A stretch of DNA of 64,000 nt from Salvelinus alpinus (taxonomy: Eukaryota > Chordata > Actinopteri > Salmoniformes > Salmonidae), in the NCBI RefSeq assembly GCF_045679555.1, contig NC_092091.1:10813918-10877917 (forward strand), given 5' to 3'. Positions 10,601-21,709 of this stretch are shown here, in pieces (the first letter of the stretch is position 1; the number at the start of each line of letters is the position of its first letter). Both the position numbers and the translations under genes were made by a program. The notes beneath the pieces were generated by a model. The model saw only the letters and a program-made list of their open reading frames with translations, was not told where the DNA came from and did no database searches.

Positions 10601-12105
10601 TGTCATAGAGAAGTCTACCCTGATACTCTGCTGCGTAAGGCTAAATCTGCTAGCTACCAGGCAAATCTGCCTTCATTTGAAGGTCTCCCGAAGACTTGTT
10701 CTCACCCACTGTTTCTTGTCATGGCTTTCTCCTTTTTATTATTGATAACATGATTATTTGATACTGATGCTCTGCTTCAAACATTTGTTCTTATCATATC
10801 AAAGTTTAAAAATAAATATCGGGGATTAGACGTTTGTACATTTTGTACCTAAACAAAAAACGTGTTATTATTTGTTTAATATAATTTTAAAAAATCCAAG
10901 AATAAAGGCCCTTTGTGTTCTTTCTAATTACATCTTGTTAGTGATGTTTTACCGTATGTGTAAATGGAATGCTGTCAAGGTATTCCAACCTTGTATAGAC
11001 TTGATTTGGCACAATTCTATAATAGCAATCAGACTCACAGACGGCGCGCGCACGAGCGTGTACGGGGGGGGGGGGGGGAGAACCCCAATTCGGCACGTAC
11101 TATGCCTGCGAGTTGAATCTCCAATTTGCCGCGCGGATCTGGTACTCTTAAAAAGTTGGACAAGATTGGCACGTCTGCAACAGGCTTTTTGTCTCAGGCA
11201 GCCCAGAACTAACACAGATAGAATCAAAGAATATCACTGATTTGAATTCACCTTGAATCAGGTGTGTGGTTCTGTAGTGGAAGAAAAGCCTTCAACCCCT
11301 GTGGGTCTCCAGGACCGGGACTGAAAATCACCACCCTCATGATATGTAAACGTCTCAATCCTTTCTATACGGTCTATCGTGGTCTTGATAACTGATTGAG
11401 TGTTTGTTTGTAATGCTTGTCATTCCAACAGGTCAGAGCTGTGAAATCGTCCAGCTGGCTGCAGTAAGTGGGGGTCACTCTCTGAACCTCTACACTGTCC
11501 CACGATGTCAGATGCAGCGTGGAGCCGCCAAGGTCACAGGCTTCAGAGTCCGGAGGCACAGGCTCTACCACCATCGATGCCCTGTCCTGACCAACACCCT
11601 CAAAGAAGTCCTAGTCTCCTTCATAGCCTTCTTGCGCATGCTGGACCGCCCAACGGTCGTTGGTCACAATATCCGTCGCTTCGACTGCCCTGTGCTAGCT
11701 AGAGCGCTTGACGAGTTTGACCTTAAAGCTGAGTTCCAGTTAGCAGTTTCTGGTTGCTTGGACACGCTCCCGTTGGCGCGAGAGATTCTGAAGGGACGTG
11801 GACTCCAGAGTTTTCGGCAGGAAAACCTTGTTCGGATAGTGGTTGGCATCTCCTACGAGGCGCATGATGCCTTGGAGGATGTGAGGGCACTGCAGAGGCT
11901 CTATAGTGCCCTCAGGCCCACGCCAGAGCAGGTCCTCAGACAGAGCTTCACCCTGGACACCATGGCAGAGCCAGCACCCAAGCAGCCCCCTGCAGCCAAG
12001 GCCAAGGTGTCCTGTAAGGCACCAGGTCAGTGGCCCCTGTGGAAGAACTTCAAACAGGCGGTGAAGGTCACAGAGGGTCCCAAAGGGGGCACCACAGGGC
12101 CATAG
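7688..12105 (+). CDS. plex9-like: PML-exon-9-like (plex9/TREX-related) DEDDh 3'-5' exonuclease, copy 2; coding exons 7688-7772 and 11432-12105
   Basis: Exon 1 reads MENENSPLAV and then 'VVFFDLETTGL', the Exo I motif with its catalytic Asp and Glu. It ends at 7772 before a GTCAGT donor. Exon 2 follows the acceptor 'ccaacag' and begins at 11432. The join is phase 1 and restores 'LETTGLGQSCEIVQLAAVSG'. Together they give 759 nt, 252 residues plus TAG. Exo II is 'VGHNIRRFDCPVLARAL' and Exo III is 'YEAHDALEDVRALQRLY', so all DEDDh residues appear present. The C-terminal ~40 residues are Pro/Lys-rich and probably disordered. The expected activity is metal-dependent 3'-5' nucleic-acid degradation; cell location is not evident. 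The 3.7-kb intron holds a SINE and a hAT relic. The open frame running past 7772 is read-through into the intron. Confidence 0.82.
7773..8529 (+). other. Start of the exonuclease intron, no element recognised
   Basis: Begins with the donor GTCAGT. No coding signal outside the exon and no clear transposon is seen before the SINE at 8530. Confidence 0.4.
8530..8728 (-). repeat. HpaI-type tRNA-derived SINE
   Basis: The + strand reads 'cctttatttaactaggcaag', then 'tgacggcctaggaacagtgg' with the diagnostic GTTAAC, then a tRNA-like head ending 'aaccactaggctacccgccc'. The element is therefore inserted in minus orientation. Confidence 0.8.
8780..10760 (+). mobile_element. Degraded hAT-superfamily transposase relic
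   Basis: Several frames carry successive pieces of a fish hAT/ZBED-like transposase. 'CPFSLATDGSTDMED' (about 8982-9026) fits the first catalytic Asp region. 'VGCACHLIHIAAE' (about 9271-9309) fits the C-x-x-H region. 'KLVSTRWLS' (about 9441-9467) follows. 'LFPCVIPDGT' and 'MRTDQAWREIG' (about 10340-10480) fit the approach to the C-terminal dimerisation domain, and 'VMLGILVIFHSKADCEEGF' covers its end. At least five frame changes and stops separate the pieces. No terminal inverted repeats or 8-bp target duplication were found. The relic sits in the intron of the exonuclease gene on the same strand. Confidence 0.75.
10761..11431 (+). other. Rest of the exonuclease intron
   Basis: AT-rich DNA with a poly-G run near 11064-11078 and a common dispersed salmonid fragment around 11235-11330 ('gaatcaggtgtgtggttctg'). 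It ends in the acceptor at 11431. No gene is seen. Confidence 0.45.
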
Positions 12106-12660
12106 TGATGCAACTCTTATAATGGATAATGGTTGTAAATGAAACTAAATGGGCATTTTCACATGTTGTGGAGATTATAAATTACAGCTGCTCAGTTAAA
12201 TAATTTAAGGTTCTGACTTTGTGATGGATTGTAATGTGTTTGTGTAATTGTTTTAAAATCAATATGTTTTCAGAAAAGAAAGCTGTAAATATTTTGTTGT
12301 AACACTTCAACCTGTTAGGGGAATTGAACCAGAGATTGGTTAGAACAGTTACCTGCTACCCTCCCAGGGTAAGTGTTAGATATCTCTTTGTAAATGCTAT
12401 GGCTATGTGCCTTTTTTTTAAATCCCTATGAATAATATTACATGGGAGACGGGACCTGATCCTAGATCAACACTACTCTGAGATGCTCTCTTTTCCAAAT
12501 TCTACTTTACCAATAAAGTTCTGGGTTTGTTATATTTGTTGAGGAATAAAAGTACATTCAAAAGGTGTGTAGCAGGCTAGAAATGTATCTTTTTTTGAGA
12601 AAAGGGGATTGGCAAGATTAGAACCTGTGAACTTCTGGCCGCTATCGCACTACGTTCACT
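12106..12660 (+). terminator. 3' UTR and polyadenylation signals of exonuclease copy 2
   Basis: AT-rich sequence after the stop codon, with AATAAA at 12512-12517 and again at 12545-12550. Either could direct 3' end formation. The piece at about 12448-12485 ('ggacctgatcctagatcaac') belongs to a foldback family that also occurs near 55930. Confidence 0.5.
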
Positions 12661-12717
12661 GTGGCAGTAGGGGGAAGTGCACCACCCTTGTTATTTCACG
12701 TATTTAAAGAGACACTA

Positions 12718-12915
12718 ACATACTCATGCAGGAGAGAAGCCATGTTGCTGCTCCCAGTGTGGGAAGAGTTACACGCCCTCTGGTGTCTTAAAGAAACACC
12801 AGCTCACTCACTCAAAGGAGAGAAGCCATATCGCTGCTCACAGTGTGGGAAGAATTTCAGTGTCCAGCATAATTTTAAGAGTCACCATCTCAGTCACACA
12901 GGAGAGAGACCGTAA
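12718..12915 (+). pseudogene. C2H2 zinc-finger gene fragment
   Basis: Two consecutive Krueppel-type fingers are legible. The first, '[20 protein letters not shown]', is in one frame. The second, '[20 protein letters not shown]' with linker 'HTGERP', is in the next frame. A one-base shift lies in the inter-finger linker near 12820, and a stop follows directly after the second linker. Functional fish zinc-finger genes have many fingers on one exon, so this is a stranded broken fragment. A minus-strand LINE 3' end begins immediately to its right. Confidence 0.75.
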
Positions 12916-15069
12916 GTTTGATCTACTATTTATTAGGATCCCCAATAAACTGCTGCTGAGACAGTGGCTACTCTTCCTGGGGTCCAAACAGGAAACAAAT
13001 CAAATATATACATAGCACTACATTTACATTACAATTTAGTCATTTAGCAGATGCTCCCATCCAGAGAGACTTGCAGCTAGTGCATTCATCTTAAGATAGC
13101 CAGGCGAAACAACCACATATCACAGTCGTATCCGAACCTTGTATCACATACATAATACAATGCAAAATACATAAAATGTCTGTGTGTCTCTTCACAGTCC
13201 CTGTCATGCCGTCTTTTATCTGTTTTTTTGTCTGGTTTTATTGCTAGCTTGAGTTACCTGGGGTGACAGAGAGTTCCATGTAGTCATGGCTCTATTTAAT
13301 ACTGTGTGTTTCCAAGCCACTGTTCTGGACCTGGGGACTGTAAAAGAAACCTCAGGTTGCATTTCTTGTGTTGTACAGATGAGTGTCTGAACTGTGTGCC
13401 AACTGCTTGAACAGACAGTTCGGTACCATCAACACATCAACACCTCGCACAAAGACCAATAGTGATGCAGTCAATCTCTCCTTAACATTGAACCAGGAGA
13501 GATTGACATGCATGTCCTGACATTCACGTTCGATGTACATCTAAGTGCTGCTAATCTATGAGCTGCTCTGTTCTGGACCAACTGCAATTTGCCTATGTCC
13601 TTCTTTACCGCACCTGACAAAACTAGGGCCTGTAGCACGTGTCTGGTTGACTGAGATGTCAAGAAATCAGGGCAACGTCTTATCATGGACAGACCTCTTC
13701 CCAATTTAAGAAAGGGAAAGGGGGATTCTACCACTGAGTCTATGTTTTGACCATGACAGCATGCTATCTGGGGTAACACCCAACAGTTTAATCTCCTCAC
13801 TTGCTCAATAGCCACATCATTCAAAAAAATATGCTTTTAGGTATTTAGCACCAGTCTATTGCTAGTTACTCATTATAAAACTGACTGTAGCTCTATGTTA
13901 TTTATTTATTTTACTGTTGTAGCCAACGTGTATACTGTTGAGTCGTCAGTGTGCATAAACACACAGGTTTTATTTAAGGTCAGTGGAAGGTCATTAGTAA
14001 AAACCGAAAACAATATTGGACCTAGCCGGCTGCCCTGCGGTACACCACACTCAACCAAATTTGCATCGGAGAGGGTTCCATTAAAGAAAACCCTCAGTGT
14101 TCTATTAGACGGGTAACTCTCAATCCATAATAAGGCAGAGGATGCAAATCCATGACACCTATGTTTGCTATGATCAATGTTTGAACCGTTGAATGGTGCT
14201 TTACGGAATGAGCGTTGCCTCCCTCCAGGCCTGAGGGCACACTCCGTCTTCGAGGCTTTGATTGAAGATGTGACAAATAGGAGTTGCAATGTATTCCGCT
14301 ACCAACCTCAGTAATTTACCATCCAGGTTGTCGGTACCAGGTGGTTTGTCCTTATTTAGAGATAGCAGTAATTTTTTTCACCTCTTCCACACTAACTTTG
14401 CGGACTTCAAAGCTACAGTGCTTGTCTTTCATTATTTGGTTCGTTATACGTGAATATAAAAGCTTAGCATTTGTTGATTGCATGTCATGCTTAAATGTTC
14501 TAATCTTGTCAACAAAAAAGTGATTTGTGGTTGGCAAAATCAAAGGCTTTTATTTAATTTTTTATTATGAAGGAGCCATCAGCCTCAATACAAAATGGTG
14601 CTTAGCTAGCCTTTCTGCATAGAAATTCATTTAAGGTACTCAAGCTTTTTACTAGTATTCTTTATATGATTTATCTTTGTTACATAGTATAGTATTTGTT
14701 TATTTTTGTTTAGTTACGTGAATTTCTCAATTTACTGTATCTGCTGTATCTGTATCTGCCAATCTGCTGTGTTGCCAGACCTATTTGCCATTCCCTTTGC
14801 CTCCTCCCTCTCAGCCATACCGTTTTTTCAATTCATCATCTATCCATAGGGATTTGGCAGTTTTAACAGTCAGTTTCTTCAGTGGCATGTATTCATTGAT
14901 GCCAAGGGAAGCCAGGCTTTGCCAAAACATTTACCAAGAAAATAAAATCGAATCATTCATATTTCGTCTCTCTGTGATTCATAATTTTCCTTCAATTCGG
15001 AAGAGGCTGAATTGATCTCACTGGAGATAGCATCCGAGCGAGCGAAACAGCTCAGTATGTGTAGCTTCT

Positions 15070-16230
15070 CTATACTGAAAAAAAATATAAACGCAACATG
15101 TAAAGTGTTGGTCGCATGTTTCATGAGCTGAAATAAAAGATCCCAGGAATTTCTCTCAAAAGTTTGTGCACAATTTTGTTTACATGCTTGTTAGTGAACA
15201 TTTCTCATTTCGCCAAGATAATCCACCCACCTGACAGGTGTGACATATCAAGAAGCTGATTAAACAGCGTGACACAGGTGCACTTTGTGCTGGGGGACTA
15301 TAAAAGGCCACTCTAAAATGTGCAGTTTTGTCACACAACACAATGTCACAGATGTCTCAAGTTTTGAGGGAGCATGCAATTGGCATGCTGACTGCAAAAA
15401 TGTCTATCAGAGCTGTTGCCAGAAAATTGAATGTTAATTTCTCTACCTCTAAAACATTGTTTTAGAGAATTTGGTAGTACGTCCAACCGGCCTCACAACC
15501 GCAGACCACGTGTAACCACCCAGCCCAGGACCTTCACATCCGGCTTCTTCACCTGCAGGATTGTCTGAGATCAGCCACCCGGACAGCTGATAAAACTGTG
15601 GGTTTGCACAACCAAAGAATTTCCACACAAACTGTCAGAAATGTCTCAGGGAAGATCATCTGCGTGCTGGTTGTCTCACCAGGGTCTTGACCTGACTGTA
15701 GCTCGACGTCGTAACCAACTTCAGTGGGCAAATGCTCACCATCAATGCCCACTGGCACCCTGGAGAAGTGTGCTTTTCACAGATGAATCACGTTTTCAAT
15801 TTTACCAGGCATATGGCAGACAGTGTGTATGGCGTTGTGTGAGCGAGCGGTTTGCTGATGTCAAAGTTTTAAACAGAGTGACCCATGGTCGGGTTATGGC
15901 ATGTACAGGCATATGCTATGGACAACTATAATAAACTATACACAATTCATGGAAGCTGAAAATGTCCCAGTACTTCCATGGCCTGCATACTCACCAGACA
16001 TGTCACCCATTGAGCATGTTTGGGATGCTCTGGATCGACGTGTATGACAGCGTGTTCGCGTTCCCACCAAAACCCAGCAACTTCTCACAGCCATTGAAGG
16101 GGAGAGGGAGAACATTCCACAGACCACAATCAACAGCCTGATCAACTCTATGCGAAGGATTGCGCTGTATGAAGCAAATGGTGGTCACACCAAATACTGA
16201 CTGATTTTCTGATCCACGCCCCTACTTTAT
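15070..16230 (+). mobile_element. Tc1-like transposon, internally deleted and without its right end
   Basis: The left end 'tactgaaaaaaaatataaac' is the terminus of a common salmonid Tc1 family. The transposase begins near 15343 ('MSQMSQVLREHAIGMLTAKM'). 'RSVLFTDESRFQFYQAYGRQ' carries the first catalytic Asp. About 50 codons that should hold the second catalytic Asp are missing near 15930-15948, after which 'PAYSPDMSPIEHVWDALDRR' with the last acidic region resumes. Further shifts lie near 15460-15640 and there is a stop at about 16045-16047. The expected right terminal repeat is not present before the next repeat begins at 16242. The element sits inside the minus-strand LINE. Confidence 0.8.
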
Positions 16231-16241
16231 TTTTTTTTTAC

Positions 16242-16622
16242 CTCTACGGGATTGGTGTCCCCCCTGTGGAACGTTTGAGCTAACGTGCGCTAATTTGATT
16301 AGCATGACATTGTAAGTAACAAGAACATTTCCCAGGACATAGAAATGTCTTATATGGGTAGAAAGTTTAAATTCTTGTTAATCTAACTGCACTGTCCAAT
16401 TTACAGTAGCTATTACAGTGAAATAATACCATGCTATTGTTTGACAGTGTACAGTTATGTACTTGAAAATGTAACTAAACCAATTAGGAACATTTGGGCA
16501 GACTTGATACAACATTTTGAACAGTAATGCAATGGTTCATTGGATCAGTCTACAACGTTGCAAATACACTGCTTCCATCTAGTGGCCAAAATCTAAAATA
16601 TCCTTTGTGAACTTCAACGGAC
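16242..16622 (+). repeat. Dispersed salmonid repeat fragment
   Basis: Starts 'acctctacgggattggtgtc' and includes 'taatctaactgcactgtcca' and 'cttccatctagtggccaaaa', a widespread salmonid non-coding repeat. It lies between the Tc1 remnant and the 5' part of the minus-strand LINE. Confidence 0.6.
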
Positions 16623-17100
16623 AGATGAATTTAGATTTTCCTAGATATGGCTATTATATTGTGATTACCACATCCGATGGATACTGCTTTAGAGCAGATT
16701 TCTGCAGCATTAGTGAATATACAATATAAGTGGATGATTTAGTTCCTGTTCTGTTTGTAAAAACCCTGGTAGGTTGACCGATAACCTGAACCAGGTTGCT
16801 GGCAATGGTGACATTTTGAAACTTTTTCTTGAGTGGACAGCTTGATGAAAGTCAATATTTAGGTCAACCAGAAAATATACCGCTCTGTTGATATCTCACA
16901 TACATTATCAAGCATTTCACACATATTGTCCAGATACTGACTGTTAGCACTTGGTGGTCTATAGCAGCTTCCCACCAGAATGGGCTTTAGGTGAGGTAGA
17001 TGAACCTGTAGCCATATTACTTCAACAGTATTTGACATAAGATCCTTTCTAAGCCTTCACACTGATTTGTGTCACTACAGTGTGAGAAGAGATTAGATTT

Positions 17101-18393
17101 ATAGCGCGATTTACATTTAAAGGCAATGTTAAACTGCATTCACGGTAAACACTGCATTTGTCAGTTCAATCAGAAATTACCTTAAAATGTTAAATGCACT
17201 ACAACGCAGCTCTTCTGTGCTATGGATTTAATCAAGACCCTCATCAATTTTTTGTAAATAATGTTTCCATTTCGTTTTTTGGTTGTGGCCTCTGTATGAA
17301 TGTAATCCTACAGGTAATATCTGTAAATACGCAAACGATGCACTGTTCCCCAGGGGACAACCGTTTCAGCAAGGTAGCAAAACCAACCCCTGTAGTTCCC
17401 ATCAGCATGATCTGTTTTCAATATACTGAGCACACATCTCTCCACTCTGGGGATTAGAGTCCATATGAAAAGACTCAAAACATATTGGTACAGAATGGGT
17501 CTTTTTTTAATGTATTTTTTTTTTTTTACATACAGACTGTAGAAATCCATGTTATAGTCTGAAATTAAAAACCATGCCCTCTATTGGAAGAAACCTTCTC
17601 ATAATGTAAAAAAATCACCAGTAGTCATCTTGGAACAACAAACTCTAACATACAACTTTAATAGTCTAGTTATACGCTACATTGGCTAAACTTGGGTCAT
17701 AAACAATTTCACCTTTTGACCTTTAGGGAAAGGTATTGTGTGTGTTTGATATGGTCACAGACTGCAATGTAGTCTACAAACTGTCTGACTGTGCGACATT
17801 CATGCACGACATTCATGCACAGGGATCTCAATACACTAAATACCACATGTTCCCAATAACATATGTTCATGTTAAAATACTGTTTTTAATTTTTTTGTAT
17901 GTATTGTCTTAAAAGCAGTCATATTGAACCGAAGATTTAACCCACTGCCCCGAAAGAAATATACAAAATAAAAATCGGGCTTAAATCAGAACATGCTCAA
18001 TCACCAGCAATAACATCCAGTATGTGACAGAAATAATGAGAGGTGAGCTGAGATGTACTGTATCCATGTAATCTCAATCACTTTGACTCGATACTCTAGA
18101 AACAGTCACACAAACATGGACTGAATGAGCAAGTAGACTAACCATAAGGGCATGTATCACACACTAGCTGTTCATGTACCTATCAGGGTCTGAGAAAGAG
18201 GAATGGAAGAAGTAAACCACACATAGACCATAGTTAAACTGAGTTAAAACCATTAGTAGCTAATCTTCAGTCTATCACCACTTGCCCAAAGTCAGGTCAG
18301 GGGTCCCCCTGGCATGTAGACTGGCACAGAGTACCACAGGTTGGGTTGACATTGGATGGAAACATTGATAAAATGTTATCAGAAGGCTCGGGG
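17101..18393. other. mpi 3' flank, no other gene seen
   Basis: AT-rich sequence. On the minus strand this is downstream of the mpi stop codon and may include the old 3' UTR. There are T-runs near 17505-17530. No convincing ORF or complete element was found. Confidence 0.4.
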
Positions 18394-18619
18394 CTACAGG
18401 AGACTGCATGCCAGATACATGGTCATTCCGCAGTGGGAGGTGACGTGCAGGGAGACGCTCTCGTTGGCTGAGATGAAGAGGACGGTGCCCCGCCTCAGGG
18501 GGATGTCAGAGAGGGCAGATGTGCCAGTGGCCTCACCCTGGATCACCAGCAGGATACCCGCACAGTCCACCGGGGCCACTGTATACTGCTTGACAGAGAC
18601 TGGTACCTGGTGAGAGAGA

Positions 18620-19715
18620 GAGGAAGGGATGGAGGAGAAGGAGGTAGAGAGAGAGAGGGGGTAGGAGAGAAGGAGGTAGAGAGAGAGAGTAGGGGGTAGG
18701 AGAGAATGAGGTAGAGAGAGAAAGAGAAAGAGGTAGAGGGTAGGAGAGAAGGAGTTAGAGAGAGGGAGTAGGGGGTAGGAGAGAAGGAGGTAGAGAGAGA
18801 GGGAGTAGGAGAGAAGTAGATCGAGGGAGAAGGAGGTAGAGGGTAGGAGAGAAGGAGTTAGAGATAGATGGAGTAAGGGGTAGAAGAGAAGGAGGTAGAG
18901 AGAGGGAGTAGGGGGTAGGAGAGAAGGAGGTAGAGAGAGAGGGAGTAGGAGAGAAGGAGATCAAGGGAGAAGGAGGTAGAGGGTAGGAGAGAAGGAGTTA
19001 GAGATAGAGGGAGTAAGGGGTAGGAGAGAAGGAGGGAGTAGGGGGTAGGAGAGAAGGAGGGAGTAGGGGGTAGGAGAGATAGAGGGAGTAAGGGGTAGGA
19101 GAGAAGGAGGGAGTAGGGGGTAGGAGAGAAGGAGGGAGTAGGGGGTAGGAGAGAAGGAGGGAGTAGGGGGTAGGAGAGAAAGAGGTGGTAGGGGAGAAGG
19201 AGGGAGTAGGGGGTAGGGGGTAGGAGAGAAGGAGGGAGTAGGGGGTAGGAGAGAAGGAGGGGGTAGGAGAGAAGGAGGGAGTAGGGGGTAGGAGAGAAGG
19301 AGGGAGTAGGGGGTAGGAGAGAAGGAGGGAGTAGGGGGTAGGAGAGAAGGAGGGAGTAGGAGAGAAGGAGGGAGTAGGGGGTAGGAGAGAAGGAGGGAGT
19401 AGAGGGTAGGAGAGAAGGAGGGGGTAGGAGAGAAGGAGGGAGTAGGGGGTAGGAGAGAAGGAGGGAGTAGGGGGTAGGAGAGAAGGAGGGAGTAGGGGGT
19501 AGGAGAGAAGGAGGGAGTAGGGGGTAGGAGAGAAGGAGGGAGTAGGAGAGAGTAGGGGGTAGGAGAGAAGGAGGGAGTAGGGGGTAGGAGAGAAGGAGGG
19601 AGTAGGGGGTAGGAGAGAAGGAGGGAGTAGGGGGTAGGAGAGAAGGAGGGAGTAGGAGAGAAGGAGGGAGTAGGGGGTAGGAGAGAAGGAGGGAGTAGGA
19701 GAGAAGGAGGTAGAG
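18620..19715. repeat. Purine-rich (G/A) minisatellite in mpi intron 7
   Basis: About 1.1 kb of tandem units, mostly 25 bp ('gagggagtagggggtaggag' plus 'agaag'), with shorter and longer variants towards the left. The + strand is almost pure purine with repeated GGG runs, so it could form triplex or G-quadruplex structures. All three minus frames read open only because of the repeat, so these are not genes. Confidence 0.92.
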
Positions 19716-19971
19716 AGAAGGGACAGAGTGAAAATAGCGCTCCCTATTGACAAGAAGTTAAATTAATGGGTTTAACATGCTATGCTGGGACGCCAACATT
19801 TTGGGACGCCTACATTTTACATAATATGAGCCACACTGGAACAAATATGGCAATGGCTTACTACAAGAGAACCATTCAAACAGAGATACTGTCAAGTCGG
19901 TGTATAATTGATATAGAAATACTGGCATATAATCTAAGCTGTAATTAGACACACTGATTGAAGACGTGATA

Positions 19972-20064
19972 GCCTGGTGCCAGATCTGTTTGTGTTGTCT
20001 GGCGTGACAATGATCAATAGAGTTGGCAAGACAGCATAATCAGATCTGGAAGCAGGCTAACTAG
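19972..20064. repeat. Foldback MITE ('agcctggtcccagatctgtt' family)
   Basis: Imperfect inverted repeat: 'tagcctggtgccagatctgt' on the left pairs with 'cagatctggaagcaggcta' on the right. The same family occurs at about 21350-21462 and 62922-63032. It has no coding content and touches the 5' splice region of mpi exon 7. Confidence 0.65.
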
Positions 20065-21349
20065 GTAAATACCTGTATCCTCATGACAGTGAAGTCGGGT
20101 ACAGGGGGGGTCATAGAGGTAGACGAAGGGGTCTGAGGGGTCCTGCATGGAGGGGAAGATCTTGGTGCTGGCCGGAGCCGGGCTGTAGTTCAGCATCTCA
20201 CACAGGGTGTTGACGTCGATGAACTTGGGTGTCAGGCCGGCGCGCACCGTGTTGTCTGAGCAGGCCATGCACTCGATGCAGGCTGAATAGAGAGATAACG
20301 AGGGAAAGGACAGGATACACAATGTTTTTCTTTCAAAGTTAATTAAAAAAAAAAAACGATTCAGGGAATTCTCACTGTTCTGTATTTGTTATTCATTGCA
20401 ACTTTGTATGTCAACTTAAAATAATATTTATACGTAATATTACAAAGGTATGCTAAATGTATCATAACATTCAATACGTATTTCAATAGCTGATTTTATT
20501 ATACATTTTTAAAAACATACACACTGGTATAGCTCCCAAAGTATAATCAGTTAAAAGGCTGTACACTTTGGGACCATTTACCAGGGAGGATTCGTTTTTA
20601 GTTCTACATTAACCTCTGACTAATCCAGCACCAGGGTAAAGTGTTTTTCTGGATGTGTGCATTACCATCCCCAATAAACAATAGCTAATCTATTGTATTA
20701 TATGAGCTATTATTATTATCATCATCAATATACTACTTTAACACATCGAGGTGACACTAATAAGCTGATTGGTTGACCCCTGAACTCCATAGAGGTATGC
20801 ATGCGGCTCATTGGCTCCCAGAAACATAGCGTCGCCGGGCTCCAGCACCATGCGGTTCAGGAAGTAGATGGAGAAACATCCGATGTCACCCGGATACTGG
20901 GAGTGGGAGCCGGAGCAACAGCTCACCGTTATTACCCGATGTGTCCTTCCCTGCAGCAGCTGAATAGTGTATAACAGGGTCCTGTTCATTAGAGCATGCA
21001 ACGAAAAAAAAACTGTTTTGTTACAGAAAATGAGTGTTTCTTATTGGACAAGTCCCTCCCTGTTTCAGTCAGTTTTTTTCTGTTTAGTGCTTATTGAACA
21101 ACCCAGGTCTCTCTTGTGAAAGAGATGCGTAATCTCAATAAGACGAACCTGGATAAATTAAGGTTGAATATTACACACAAAGATGTCTTGGTGCAAGAGG
21201 TCTTTTGGAAAACATGACTGAGCATTATTATGCTGTAGAATATTTACAAATCGCAAAGAGAATATCATTTATGCCCACATTCATACTCATGTACTATCGA
21301 TTATATAAAAGAGAACACCTTTTTTGGGAGCATTCGCAAGACAATTGGG

Positions 21350-21462
21350 GCCTAGCTTGATCCTAGATCTGTGTGTGCTTTTCTGCTATGCTCGTTGTCA
21401 TGCCAAACATGACATATTTGGTGGCTATACAGCAAAAAACAGATCTGGGACCAGGCTAGTTG
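21350..21462. repeat. Foldback MITE, same family as 19972-20064
   Basis: 'tagcttgatcctagatctgt' on the left pairs with 'acagatctgggaccaggcta' on the right. It is located in the intron between mpi exons 5 and 6. Confidence 0.6.
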
Positions 21463-21600
21463 GGGTCTAGCTACATGAGGAAGTGTAAAGGTGTCACAAA
21501 AATACAATACTTGTTGTATAATGCTCTCACCATCCTCAGTGACTCTTTTCACTAGCATGTTGAGTTGGTCCACAAACACCTTTTTCTCACAGTTCATCAT

Positions 21601-21709
21601 GCGGGTGAAGCACTTCTTGAGGGCCAGCGAGATGCGGAGCGCCTCCCCGATATCGTGCGGGTGAAGCGCTTCTTGAGGGCCAGCGAGATGCGGAGCGTCT
21701 CCCGATACT
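21601..21709. repeat. 56-bp tandem duplication inside mpi exon 5
   Basis: Copy A at 21601-21656 and copy B from 21657 share 'cttcttgagggccagcgaga' and the flanking bases, with a few differences. Removing one copy restores the family reading 'SIGEALRISLALKKCFTRMM'. Because 56 is not a multiple of three, the exon is out of frame after it. Confidence 0.85.

Larger units (their letters stand above)
12920..17100 (-). mobile_element. Minus-strand LINE (CR1/L2/Rex1-type), broken and split by later insertions
   Basis: Read on the minus strand, the 5' part (about 17060-16625) gives apurinic-endonuclease motifs 'PILVGSCYRPPSANSQYLDN' and 'FTNAAEICSKAVSIG'. After an interruption (15070-16620) the ORF resumes with 'TAKSLWIDDELKKRYG' (about 14890-14810). 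The reverse-transcriptase part gives 'CHGFASSALLWIESYPSNRT' and 'GVPQGSRLGPILFSVFTNDL' (14289-13906), and the C-terminal part gives 'VKKDIGKLQLVQNRAA' (about 13620-13560). The 3' end is near 12925 ('aggatccccaataaact' on +). Internal deletions remove the first reverse-transcriptase blocks and the stretch between the YADD region and the C-terminal part, and there are several stops and shifts. A 110-bp fragment of the 'catttagcagatgct' repeat is inserted at 13016-13125. Confidence 0.75.

Noticed and set aside
18998-19753. 251-codon Ser/Pro/Leu/Tyr-rich open frame on the minus strand
   Set aside because: It is translation of the purine minisatellite, with no flanking coding signal.
20104-20110. 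Seven-C homopolymer in mpi exon 7 as a simple sequencing error
   Set aside because: Possible on its own, but other exons of the same gene carry independent indels and duplications, so the gene is called a pseudogene.
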